From assembly GCA_019240125.1 (NCBI GenBank), contig JAFAYW010000348.1:1-59698 (forward strand): a stretch of DNA of 59,698 nt. Reading direction: 5' to 3'. The first letter of the stretch is position 1. Every line of letters begins with the position of its first letter. The DNA is from Alphaproteobacteria bacterium. Its GTDB lineage: Bacteria; Pseudomonadota; Alphaproteobacteria; ATCC43930; CGMCC-115725. The notes beneath the pieces were generated by a model that did no database searches, was not told the DNA's origin, and was given only the letters and a program-made list of their open reading frames with translations. This document shows positions 15,821 through 23,794 of this stretch, piece after piece. Position numbers and translations under genes: made by a program.

Positions 15821-16579
15821 ATGCCGCTCGTTGCCTTTTCCTCCCCCAAGGGCGGGGTTGGCCGCACCACGCTGGCGGCGACCGTCGCGGTGGCGTTGCG
15901 TCGTCTTGGCTGGCGCGTCCTGGCCATCGATTTCGACCGGCAGAACGCGCTGCGGCTCAATTTCGAACTGGCCGACGACCTGCGCGGCGTTGCCCATGAT
16001 TTCGAGGCCAATCGAGATTGGAACGAGATAGCGGTAGAGACGCCGGCGGGGGTTCATCTGATTCCCTTCGGGGCGGTGCCGGCCCATGATTGGCTGCGCC
16101 TGCACGGGCATCTCACGCAAAATCCGGGCTGGCTGCGGCAGCGGCTCGCGCCGCTTGCCGAGCAACGCGATCTGGTCGTTATCGCCGATCTGCCGACCAG
16201 CCCGTCGCAGCTCAATGTCGAGCTCGATGGCTACGCCGATGTGCATGTCGTGCCGCTGCTCGCCGACGCGATGAGCCTTGCCGTGTTGCCGCGGCTGCAG
16301 CGCGGCGAGTATCTGCTGGCCGGCAATACGCAGCCGGCGCCGCAGGTCGGCTACGTGATCAATCAGGTCGATCCGCGGCGGCAATTATGCCGCGACGTTC
16401 TGGCACTCAGCCGGGACGTGCTCGGCGCCGACCTCTTTGGCATGGTGCATCTCGATGAGGGCGTGGCCGAAGCGGCGGCCTGTCAGCTGACGGTTCTCGA
16501 CTACGCGCCCGAAAGTGCCGCCAGCTACGACATCATGGCGATCGCGCAACGGGTACACGCAAGTCTGGCGCCAGTCTGA
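15821..16579 (+). CDS. bcsQ: cellulose synthase-associated ParA/MinD-like ATPase BcsQ
   Basis: A 252-residue SIMIBI-class NTPase. The start MPLVAFSSPKGGVGRTTLA holds a deviant Walker A in which the lysine before TT is arginine (GGVGRTT), followed by VLAIDFDRQNALRLNF (switch I) and DLVVIADLPTSPSQ (Walker B-like, A-D-L-P). The end LTVLDYAPESAASYDIMAIA is typical of BcsQ. BcsQ with BcsR is required for BcsA stability and polar localisation in enterobacteria. The ATG comes one base after the upstream stop, and the next gene begins 19 bp after its own stop. E. coli BcsQ also lacks a canonical P-loop lysine, so the change is not unique. Confidence 0.9.
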   Translation: MPLVAFSSPKGGVGRTTLAATVAVALRRLGWRVLAIDFDRQNALRLNFELADDLRGVAHDFEANRDWNEIAVETPAGVHLIPFGAVPAHDWLRLHGHLTQNPGWLRQRLAPLAEQRDLVVIADLPTSPSQLNVELDGYADVHVVPLLADAMSLAVLPRLQRGEYLLAGNTQPAPQVGYVINQVDPRRQLCRDVLALSRDVLGADLFGMVHLDEGVAEAAACQLTVLDYAPESAASYDIMAIAQRVHASLAPV

Positions 16580-16598
16580 GGGCGAGGGGGTACACGGT

Positions 16599-19500
16599 AT
16601 GGCTGGGTTGTTCAGGCGAATCGGTAATTCAAGCTTCGCCGGCCAGAACCTCGTTCTCGGTGCCTTGGTGATCGCCGGGATATTTCTCCTCGGTATCGTC
16701 GTCATCACCCCGCTCGACCTTGTCTCGCAGGCGCTGTTCGGGCTGCTGACGATTACCGCGCTATACCTGTTGCGCAGCAATCCGTCGCGCGGTGTGACGC
16801 TGATCCTGATCGCGCTGTCGATCACGATTTCAACGCGCTACATCTGGTGGCGTCTTACCGACACATTGCGGTTCTCCTCGACGCTCGAGGCCTTTCTCGG
16901 CATCGGGCTGATCCTGGCCGAGCTGTACGCCTGGATCGCGCTCCTGCTCGGCTATGTGCAGACGGCGTGGCCGCTTAACCGGCAGCCGACCCCGATGCCT
17001 GAGGATTCGGCGTTGTGGCCGACGGTCGACCTGCTGATCCCGACCTATAACGAGCCGCTGGCGGTCGTCGAGAATACGGTTTTCGGGGCCCAGGCGGTGG
17101 ACTACCCGCTCGACAAGTTGCGCATCTATATCCTCGATGATGGCCGTCGCGAGGAGTTCCGTGAGTTCGCCCAGGCGTTGGGCGTCGGCTACATCACCCG
17201 GCCGGATAACGCGCATGCCAAGGCCGGCAACCTCAATCACGCGCTGACCCTGATCGATGGCGAATTGCTCGCCTTGTTCGACAGCGACCATGTGCCGAAC
17301 CGCGCCTTTCTGCAGCTTACGGTTGGCGGCTTCATCGATGATCCGAAGCTCGCGCTGGTGCAGACGCCGCATCATTTCTATTCGCCCGATCCGTTCGAGC
17401 GGAACCTCGAGGGCGGCGAGGGCATCCCGAACGAAGGGCTGCTGTTCTACGGCCTGATCCAGGACGGCAATGATTTGTGGAATGCGTCGTTCTTCTGCGG
17501 CTCATGCGCCGTCATTCGCCGGGCGGCTATCGATTCGATCGGTGGCTTCGCCACCGAGACGGTGACCGAGGACGCGCACACCGCATTGCGCATGCACCGG
17601 CTCGGCTGGCGTTCGGCCTACCTCAAACTGCCGCTTGCCGCCGGGCTCGCGACAGAGCGCCTGGCGATCCATGTCGGCCAGCGAATGCGCTGGGCTCGCG
17701 GCATGACGCAGATATTCCGCGTCGACAATCCGATGCTGGGGCGCGGCCTCCACTTGGGTCAGCGGATTTGCTACCTCAACGCGATGCTCGGGTTTTTCTT
17801 CGGCATCCCGCGCTTCATCTTCCTGACGGCGCCGCTCGCCTACCTGCTGTTCGGGCTCAACATCATCGCCGCCAGCGGCCTGATGGTGATCGCCTACGCC
17901 CTGCCGCATCTATGGCACTCGACCGCAACCAATTCGCGGCTGCAGACCCGCTACCGACATTCGTTCTGGGGCGAAATCTATGAGAGCGTCCTCGCCCTCT
18001 ATATCATCAAGCCGACCGTCGCGACGCTGATCAACCCCAAGCGCGGCAAGTTCAACGTCACGGAGAAGGGCGGTCTGCTGCCCAGCGATTATTTCGATTA
18101 CAAAATCGTGCGGCCGCAGATGCTGATCTGGGTGGTGCTGATCATCGGGATCATTGTCGGCGTCACGCGCTGGGCCTTGACCGGCATGCCGCATACCGAG
18201 GTGCTGCTGCTCAACACCTTCTGGGCCCTGTACAATCTGATGCTGGTCGGCGCCGCGATCTCAGTCGCCCGCGAGGCGCGCCAATTGCGCGCTTCGGTGC
18301 GCCACGACCTCGTCCTGCCGGCGGTGGTGCATCTGCCGAACGGCCGCACGATCGCAACGCAATCGCGCAACATGTCGACCACCGGCGGCCAGTTCACCGC
18401 GCCTCGCCCCGAGGGCATCGGGCCGGGCGACGATGTCGAGATCGAAGTGCTGATCGGCGATCGTCCCGCCATCCTGCCGGGGCGCATCGTCGGCTGGGAT
18501 CACGACCAACTGCGCGTCATGTTCACCGCAATGACCCTGCATCAGCAGCGCGACCTCGTCCGCGTCGTTCTGTGCCGCGCTGATGCCTGGCTCGACTGGG
18601 AGGATTATTCAATCGACAGCCCGCTCCGCTCCGTGCGGCAGATTCTGCGCAGCAGCGGCGCGACGGTGCGGCGCATGCTGAGCCGCCGGCCGCGTGTTGC
18701 CGCCGCCGCGCCCCCCGCCGCCGCGATGGCGGCAACCACCGCGCCTCCGAACTTCGTGCCGCCCGCCGGAGCGCCGGTTCCGCCCCGCCGCACGCCGGTA
18801 ACTACCGGGATGGCGCTGGCGCTGGCGCTCGGGGCGGCCAGTCTGCTCGGCGGCGGTGCCGCGAACGCGCAGCAATTGCGCGGCGCCGCACCCACCCCGA
18901 CACCCGGCGGCTCGATGGGGGCGCCGACCGGCGCCGCCGCGCCGCCGCCGCAAGGCTCCCAGGTGCCACTGTCGGCGGGGCCGAATGCGCCGCAGAGCGT
19001 CACGCCGCCGGGCCAGCCGGGATTGCCCGGCCCGCCGGGTTCGGCGGCGGCCACCGCAACTGCCGGCGGGACGACGAGCCAGCAGGTGCTGACGTTGCAG
19101 GACATGGGATCAAATTCGCCATTGCGCCTGCTCGGGACCCAGGGCGAGGCGAGCCTGCCCTTCACGGTACGCCGCGATGATGTGGTGACCGATGGCAAGG
19201 TCGACATCTCGCTCGCCTATTCGCCGGCGCTGATCCCTGAGCTCAGCCACCTGACGGTGATGCTCAACGGCGAGGTGCTCGGCAACGTCCCGCTGCCAAA
19301 GGAGAAGGCCAACGGCACGACGGCCAGTTTTGCCGCCAGCCCCGTGCTGTTCCAGGAAAACAACCGGCTGCAATTCCGCTTTATCGGTCATTACACGCTG
19401 GGTTGCGAGGACCCGTTGCACTCCAGCCTGTGGCTCGTCGTCAGCAATCTCAGCACGATGACGATGCAATTGCAGAAGCTGACGCTGGCCAACGAGTTGT

Positions 19501-21221
19501 CGCTATTGCCGGCGCCGTTCTACGACGCGAAGGATATGCAGCCGCTCAAACTGCCGTTTGTCTTCGCCTCGCACCCCTCCGCCGGCACGCTGCAGGCGGC
19601 CGGGATCACGGCGTCGTGGTTTGGCAGCCTGGCGGCCTACAAGGGGGCCGATTTCCCCGCCAGCTTTGACACCGTGCCCAATGTCAACGCGGTGGTGTTC
19701 GCGACGGGCCAGGAAAAGCCGTCAGGCGTGACGGTGCCGGATATCAGCGGCCCGACCATCTCGGTAGTGGCGAACCCGAACAATGCCGAGGCCAAGCTAT
19801 TGCTGGTCATGGGCCGGACGCCGGAAGAACTCGCGGCGGCGGCGCAGACCCTGGCGATGGGCTCGGTGGCGCTGACCGGTCAGACGCAGGTGGTGTCGGC
19901 TCCGGACATTCCCGAGCGCCAGGCCTATGATGCGCCGCACTGGCTGCCGACCAACCGCGCCGTCAAGCTCGGCGAGCTGGTGCAGCCGACCGATCTGCAG
20001 GGCAGCGGCTTTGTCCCCGGGCTGTTAACGGTCAACTTCCGCACCGCGCCCGATCTTTACGTCGGCGGCTCGGCGGGCATTCCGCTCGATGTGCGATACC
20101 GCTACCCGGCGGGGGATTGGCTCAATTTCCGGGATTCGCGGCTCGACGTCTCGATCAACAATTCGTATGTGCGCAGTCTGCCGATCACCTCGTCGAACGA
20201 CACCACGGTGAAGCAGATGCACGATATCGTCTCGCCGGATTTCATCGTCAACGAGCAGAGCGTGCGTCTGCCGCCCTACTACATGTTCGGGCGCGACCAG
20301 TTGCAGTTCTATTACGATCTGCGGCCGATCAAGCGCGGCGAATGTCTCGATGTCCTGCCGACCAATGTTCAGGAGGGCATCGACCCGGATTCGACGATCG
20401 ACCTGTCGAAGGTCGAGCGCTATGCGTCGCTGCCGAACCTGGAGTATTTCGTCAGCTCGGGTTTTCCCTTTACGAAATTCGCCGATCTGAGCCAGACCGC
20501 GATCGTCCTGCCCGATCAGATCGAACCCGCCGACGTTCAAACCTATCTTGATCTGATGGGGATGATGGGCGACTCCACCGGGTTTCCGGTGACGCGCGTT
20601 CGGGTCGTCAATGCCGGCAATGTCGACCAGATGAGCGACAAGGATCTGATCGTGCTTGGCGCTGTGTCCCGTCAGCCGCTGCTCTCCAAATGGGCCGATA
20701 ACATGCGGCTGCATGTCGAGAGCGGGCGGCTGCGCGTGGTCACCGACTCGGCGATCGATCGCGTCTACACCGCGCTCGATCCGGCCGAGAAGGAAAATCG
20801 CGATCGGGTCGACCGCCTGCTGGTGCAGCAGGGTGACAATTTGGCGGCGATGGCCGGCATGGAGTCGCCACTGCGCGGCGGCCGCTCGGTGGTGTTCATT
20901 ACCGGCTCGACCGCGGCCAACCAGCTCACCGTGCTGAACAGCTTCCGCAACCGCGACCTGAGCGGGCTGATCCAGGGTGATTTCATGGTTGCCAGCCCCA
21001 ATCCGGATAAGCCGGATACGCCGGAAAAGGTGACCAGCTTCCGGATCGGCAAGGGCTACACTGTGGGACATCTATCGCCGATCGTGAAATTCCGCGCATG
21101 GCTCGGCGACTCGCCGCTGATGCTGATCCTGGTCGCGCTTGTCGCGGTGCTGATCGTGGCGCTGATCCTGCTGTGGATCCTCAACCGCATCCGCTCCCGC
21201 CGTCTCGCGCGCGCCGTTTAG
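16599..21221 (+). CDS. bcsAB: fused cellulose synthase catalytic subunit BcsA and periplasmic subunit BcsB
   Basis: A 1540-residue natural fusion. Residues 1-about 700 are BcsA: N-terminal membrane helices, GT2 motifs DDG (180-182), DSD (228-230), TED (323-325) and QRMRW (361-365), further helices, then a PilZ domain with RASVR (564-568) and NMSTTG (591-596) for c-di-GMP. A Pro/Ala linker leads to a signal-peptide-like segment at 738-757 (MALALALGAASLLGGGAANA) with a possible signal peptidase site before QQ. BcsB follows (about 830-1540) with its tail anchor LILVALVAVLIVALILLWIL. The enzyme polymerises UDP-glucose and threads glucan into the periplasm. ATG 16599 has GCGAGGGGG upstream. Komagataeibacter has a similar fusion, which is processed into two chains. 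Confidence 0.96.
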   Translation: MAGLFRRIGNSSFAGQNLVLGALVIAGIFLLGIVVITPLDLVSQALFGLLTITALYLLRSNPSRGVTLILIALSITISTRYIWWRLTDTLRFSSTLEAFLGIGLILAELYAWIALLLGYVQTAWPLNRQPTPMPEDSALWPTVDLLIPTYNEPLAVVENTVFGAQAVDYPLDKLRIYILDDGRREEFREFAQALGVGYITRPDNAHAKAGNLNHALTLIDGELLALFDSDHVPNRAFLQLTVGGFIDDPKLALVQTPHHFYSPDPFERNLEGGEGIPNEGLLFYGLIQDGNDLWNASFFCGSCAVIRRAAIDSIGGFATETVTEDAHTALRMHRLGWRSAYLKLPLAAGLATERLAIHVGQRMRWARGMTQIFRVDNPMLGRGLHLGQRICYLNAMLGFFFGIPRFIFLTAPLAYLLFGLNIIAASGLMVIAYALPHLWHSTATNSRLQTRYRHSFWGEIYESVLALYIIKPTVATLINPKRGKFNVTEKGGLLPSDYFDYKIVRPQMLIWVVLIIGIIVGVTRWALTGMPHTEVLLLNTFWALYNLMLVGAAISVAREARQLRASVRHDLVLPAVVHLPNGRTIATQSRNMSTTGGQFTAPRPEGIGPGDDVEIEVLIGDRPAILPGRIVGWDHDQLRVMFTAMTLHQQRDLVRVVLCRADAWLDWEDYSIDSPLRSVRQILRSSGATVRRMLSRRPRVAAAAPPAAAMAATTAPPNFVPPAGAPVPPRRTPVTTGMALALALGAASLLGGGAANAQQLRGAAPTPTPGGSMGAPTGAAAPPPQGSQVPLSAGPNAPQSVTPPGQPGLPGPPGSAAATATAGGTTSQQVLTLQDMGSNSPLRLLGTQGEASLPFTVRRDDVVTDGKVDISLAYSPALIPELSHLTVMLNGEVLGNVPLPKEKANGTTASFAASPVLFQENNRLQFRFIGHYTLGCEDPLHSSLWLVVSNLSTMTMQLQKLTLANELSLLPAPFYDAKDMQPLKLPFVFASHPSAGTLQAAGITASWFGSLAAYKGADFPASFDTVPNVNAVVFATGQEKPSGVTVPDISGPTISVVANPNNAEAKLLLVMGRTPEELAAAAQTLAMGSVALTGQTQVVSAPDIPERQAYDAPHWLPTNRAVKLGELVQPTDLQGSGFVPGLLTVNFRTAPDLYVGGSAGIPLDVRYRYPAGDWLNFRDSRLDVSINNSYVRSLPITSSNDTTVKQMHDIVSPDFIVNEQSVRLPPYYMFGRDQLQFYYDLRPIKRGECLDVLPTNVQEGIDPDSTIDLSKVERYASLPNLEYFVSSGFPFTKFADLSQTAIVLPDQIEPADVQTYLDLMGMMGDSTGFPVTRVRVVNAGNVDQMSDKDLIVLGAVSRQPLLSKWADNMRLHVESGRLRVVTDSAIDRVYTALDPAEKENRDRVDRLLVQQGDNLAAMAGMESPLRGGRSVVFITGSTAANQLTVLNSFRNRDLSGLIQGDFMVASPNPDKPDTPEKVTSFRIGKGYTVGHLSPIVKFRAWLGDSPLMLILVALVAVLIVALILLWILNRIRSRRLARAV

Positions 21222-21233
21222 GAGAGCACAGGC

Positions 21234-23687
21234 GTGGCTCCCCTCACGTTAACGAGTACCAAGACCGGCCCCGCGCGGCGGGGGCGGGGCGTCCGCGCGC
21301 TGTGCCGCGCTGCCGCGCTGCTCGCGGTTGCGGCTCTGGCCGGCACGACGGCCGAGGCACAACAAGGGCCGAGTGGCGGTGCGGCCGGTCCCGCGACGGC
21401 GCCGTCAAACGCGTCAGCCCCCGGCGGGCCACTCACCCCCGCTGCCACCCCCAATCCCGCAACCGCGCAGCCCGGTGCCGCGCCGGCCCCGGTCCCGGCG
21501 CCCCCGGTGCCCCCGGCGACAGCAAGCACGAGCTCGCCTGCCGCGCCCAGCGGCGTCGGGTCGGCCCGCGACGAGACGCTGACCCTGAAAGACCTGGGAG
21601 CAAACTCTCCGATCCGCCTGCTCGGCGTGGTGGGCGAGGGCAGCCTGCCGTTTTCGGTGCGGCGCGACGAACGCGTCAGCGGCGCGCATCTCGACATGTC
21701 GCTGGTGTTTTCGCCGGCGCTGATTCCTGATCTCAGCCATCTGTCGGTATTGCTGAACGGCTCCGTTGTGCAGTCGGTGCCGTTGCCCAAGGACAAGACA
21801 TCAGGCGAGACGATCAGCCTGCCGCTCGATCCCGGCCTGTTCAAAGCCGATAACCGGCTGCTGTTCCGATTTATCGGGCACTACACGCTGGGCTGCGAAG
21901 ATCCGCTGAGCCCCAATCTGTGGCTGGTCCTGAGCAATAACAGCGCCCTGTCGATGCAGTTGCAGAAGGTGCCGCTGCCCAACCAGCTCGCGCTGTTGCC
22001 GGAGCCATTCTACGATTCGAAAGACATGCAGGCGCTGGTGCTGCCCTTTGTCTTCTCCAGCAAGCCCGCGCCCGAGACGTTGCGGGCGGCCGGCATCACC
22101 GCCTCGTGGTTCGGCAGCCTGGCCGCCTACAAGGGCGCGACCTTCCCCGTAAGCTTCGACACGGTGCCTAATGGCAACGCCGTAGCCTTCGCCACCAACG
22201 CCGACAAGCCAAGCGGCATCTCGATCCCGAACATCGATGGGCCGACCATCTCCGTCGTACCCAACCCGAGCAACCCGGAAGGCAAACTGCTGCTGGTGAT
22301 GGGGCGGACGCCCGAGGAACTGGCGGCTGCGGCGCAGACCCTGGCGCTCGGTGCCGCGACACTGAGCGGACAGACCCAGGTCGTCGCCGCTCCCGAGGTG
22401 CCCGCGCGGCAAGCCTATGACGCGCCGCGCTGGATCCCGATGAACCGGCCGGTGCATTTCGGCGAACTGGTGCAGCCATCCGACCTGCAGGGCACCGGTC
22501 TTGTGCCGGGTCTGCTCACCGTCAACTTCCGTACCGCGCCCGATATCTTTGTGTGGGGCAATACGGGTGTGCCGCTGGTGGTGCGTTACCGCTACCCGTC
22601 CGGCACCTGGCTCAACTACTCGGATTCGCGGCTCGATGTGTCGATCAACAACTCCTATGTCAGCACCCTGCCGCTGTCCGAGGATGGCACGGCGCGGCAG
22701 GTGCGGGATCTGGTATCACCCGACTTCACGCTGAACGAGCAGACGTTGCGGGTGCCGCCCTACTACATCTTCGGGCAGAACCAGCTGCAGTTTTACTATC
22801 AGATGCGGCCGATCAACGTGGAGCCGTGCCAGGACGTCCTGCCCAATAACGTGCAGGAGGGGATCGATCCCGATTCCACGATCGACCTGTCGCATGCCGA
22901 GCGCTTTACCGAACTGCCGAACCTCGCATATTTCGTGAACTCGGGTTTCCCGTTCACCAAATTCGCCGATCTCAGCCAGACCGCGGTTGTCCTGCCCGAT
23001 CAGGTGACGCCGGCCGATGTTCAGACCTACCTGACGATCATGGGCTTGATGGGCGATTCCACGGGCTACCCCGTTGTGCGGGTGGCGGTGGTGCCGCCGA
23101 ATGCGGTCGATCAGGTAAAGGACCGCGATCTCATCGTACTCGGGCCGGTTTCGCGACAGCCTTTGTTGGCCCGCTGGGGCGGCAACAGCCGTCTTGCGGT
23201 CGATGGCGGGCGATTGCGGGTGGCCTCGAACTCGTCCCTCGACCGGGTCTCGGGCGCGCTCGATCCCAATGCGCAGCGCGAGCGCGAGCGCATCGATCAG
23301 CTATTGGCGCAGCAGGGCAACAACCTCGCGACGATGCTCGAGATGGAGTCGCCGCTGCATTCGGGGCGCACCGCGCTGTTCGTCACGGGCGGTTCGGCCG
23401 AGCGCCAGATGGCGGTGCTATCCACCTTCCGCAACCGTGACCAGAACCCGCTGATCCAGGGCGACATGATGGTCGTCACACCCGACAACAAAGTGTCGAG
23501 CTTTCGCCTCGGATCGCAATATACGGTTGGTACGCTTAACCCGCTGACCAGGATACGGTGGTGGCTGGGCAACTCGCCGCTGATCTTGATATTGTTCACT
23601 CTGGTCGGCGTACTGATGCTGGCGCTCGTGCTTTACTGGCTGTTGAGCCGAGTTGCGGCGCGGCGTATCGCCGGGCCGGTTCCATGA
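21234..23687 (+). CDS. bcsB: second, stand-alone BcsB cellulose synthase subunit
   Basis: An 817-residue BcsB with its own signal peptide (RALCRAAALLAVAALAGTTAEA, cleavage before QQ), a Pro/Ala spacer to about residue 105, carbohydrate-binding and ferredoxin-like modules, and a C-terminal anchor (LILILFTLVGVLMLALVLYWLL). It parallels the BcsB half of the fused gene block by block: DLGANSPIRLLG, FRFIGHYTLGCEDPL, ITASWFGSLAAYKGA, VMGRTPEELAAAAQTLA, NVQEGIDPDSTIDLS and SGFPFTKFADLSQTA are shared almost exactly. GTG 21234 has GGAGAG seven bases upstream. It starts 12 bp after bcsAB and overlaps the following mini-ORF by 4 bp. In BcsA-BcsB machines several BcsB copies can associate with one BcsA, so extra monomer supply is a plausible role. 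Confidence 0.93.
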   Translation: MAPLTLTSTKTGPARRGRGVRALCRAAALLAVAALAGTTAEAQQGPSGGAAGPATAPSNASAPGGPLTPAATPNPATAQPGAAPAPVPAPPVPPATASTSSPAAPSGVGSARDETLTLKDLGANSPIRLLGVVGEGSLPFSVRRDERVSGAHLDMSLVFSPALIPDLSHLSVLLNGSVVQSVPLPKDKTSGETISLPLDPGLFKADNRLLFRFIGHYTLGCEDPLSPNLWLVLSNNSALSMQLQKVPLPNQLALLPEPFYDSKDMQALVLPFVFSSKPAPETLRAAGITASWFGSLAAYKGATFPVSFDTVPNGNAVAFATNADKPSGISIPNIDGPTISVVPNPSNPEGKLLLVMGRTPEELAAAAQTLALGAATLSGQTQVVAAPEVPARQAYDAPRWIPMNRPVHFGELVQPSDLQGTGLVPGLLTVNFRTAPDIFVWGNTGVPLVVRYRYPSGTWLNYSDSRLDVSINNSYVSTLPLSEDGTARQVRDLVSPDFTLNEQTLRVPPYYIFGQNQLQFYYQMRPINVEPCQDVLPNNVQEGIDPDSTIDLSHAERFTELPNLAYFVNSGFPFTKFADLSQTAVVLPDQVTPADVQTYLTIMGLMGDSTGYPVVRVAVVPPNAVDQVKDRDLIVLGPVSRQPLLARWGGNSRLAVDGGRLRVASNSSLDRVSGALDPNAQRERERIDQLLAQQGNNLATMLEMESPLHSGRTALFVTGGSAERQMAVLSTFRNRDQNPLIQGDMMVVTPDNKVSSFRLGSQYTVGTLNPLTRIRWWLGNSPLILILFTLVGVLMLALVLYWLLSRVAARRIAGPVP

Positions 23688-23794
23688 CCGGGGGGCAGGG
23701 AACCGGGGCTGAGGGGCCGGCGCGATCGCGCCCGCCCGTCGAGTGGACGCATACGGTAAGGGTTCTCGAGGCAGTGTCTCGGGAGGAGGGGTGA
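23684..23794 (+). CDS. 36-codon mini-ORF coupling bcsB to bcsC
   Basis: The ATG overlaps the bcsB stop (ATGA, 23684-23687) and its TGA overlaps the bcsC start (TGATG, 23792-23796). The peptide begins MTGGQGTGAEGPARSRPP and ends LEAVSREEG; it is hydrophilic with no signal or membrane segment and matches no family I know. The bcsC ribosome site GGGAGGAGGG lies within its last codons. It may serve only to carry ribosomes from bcsB to bcsC, or encode a small protein. The two exact stop/start junctions are the main evidence. Confidence 0.4.
   Translation: MTGGQGTGAEGPARSRPPVEWTHTVRVLEAVSREEG

Noticed and set aside
16599-21221. BcsAB fusion considered as an artefact of a missed stop
   Set aside because: The frame is continuous through an ordered Pro/Ala linker and signal-like segment, and similar fusions are known in acetic acid bacteria.
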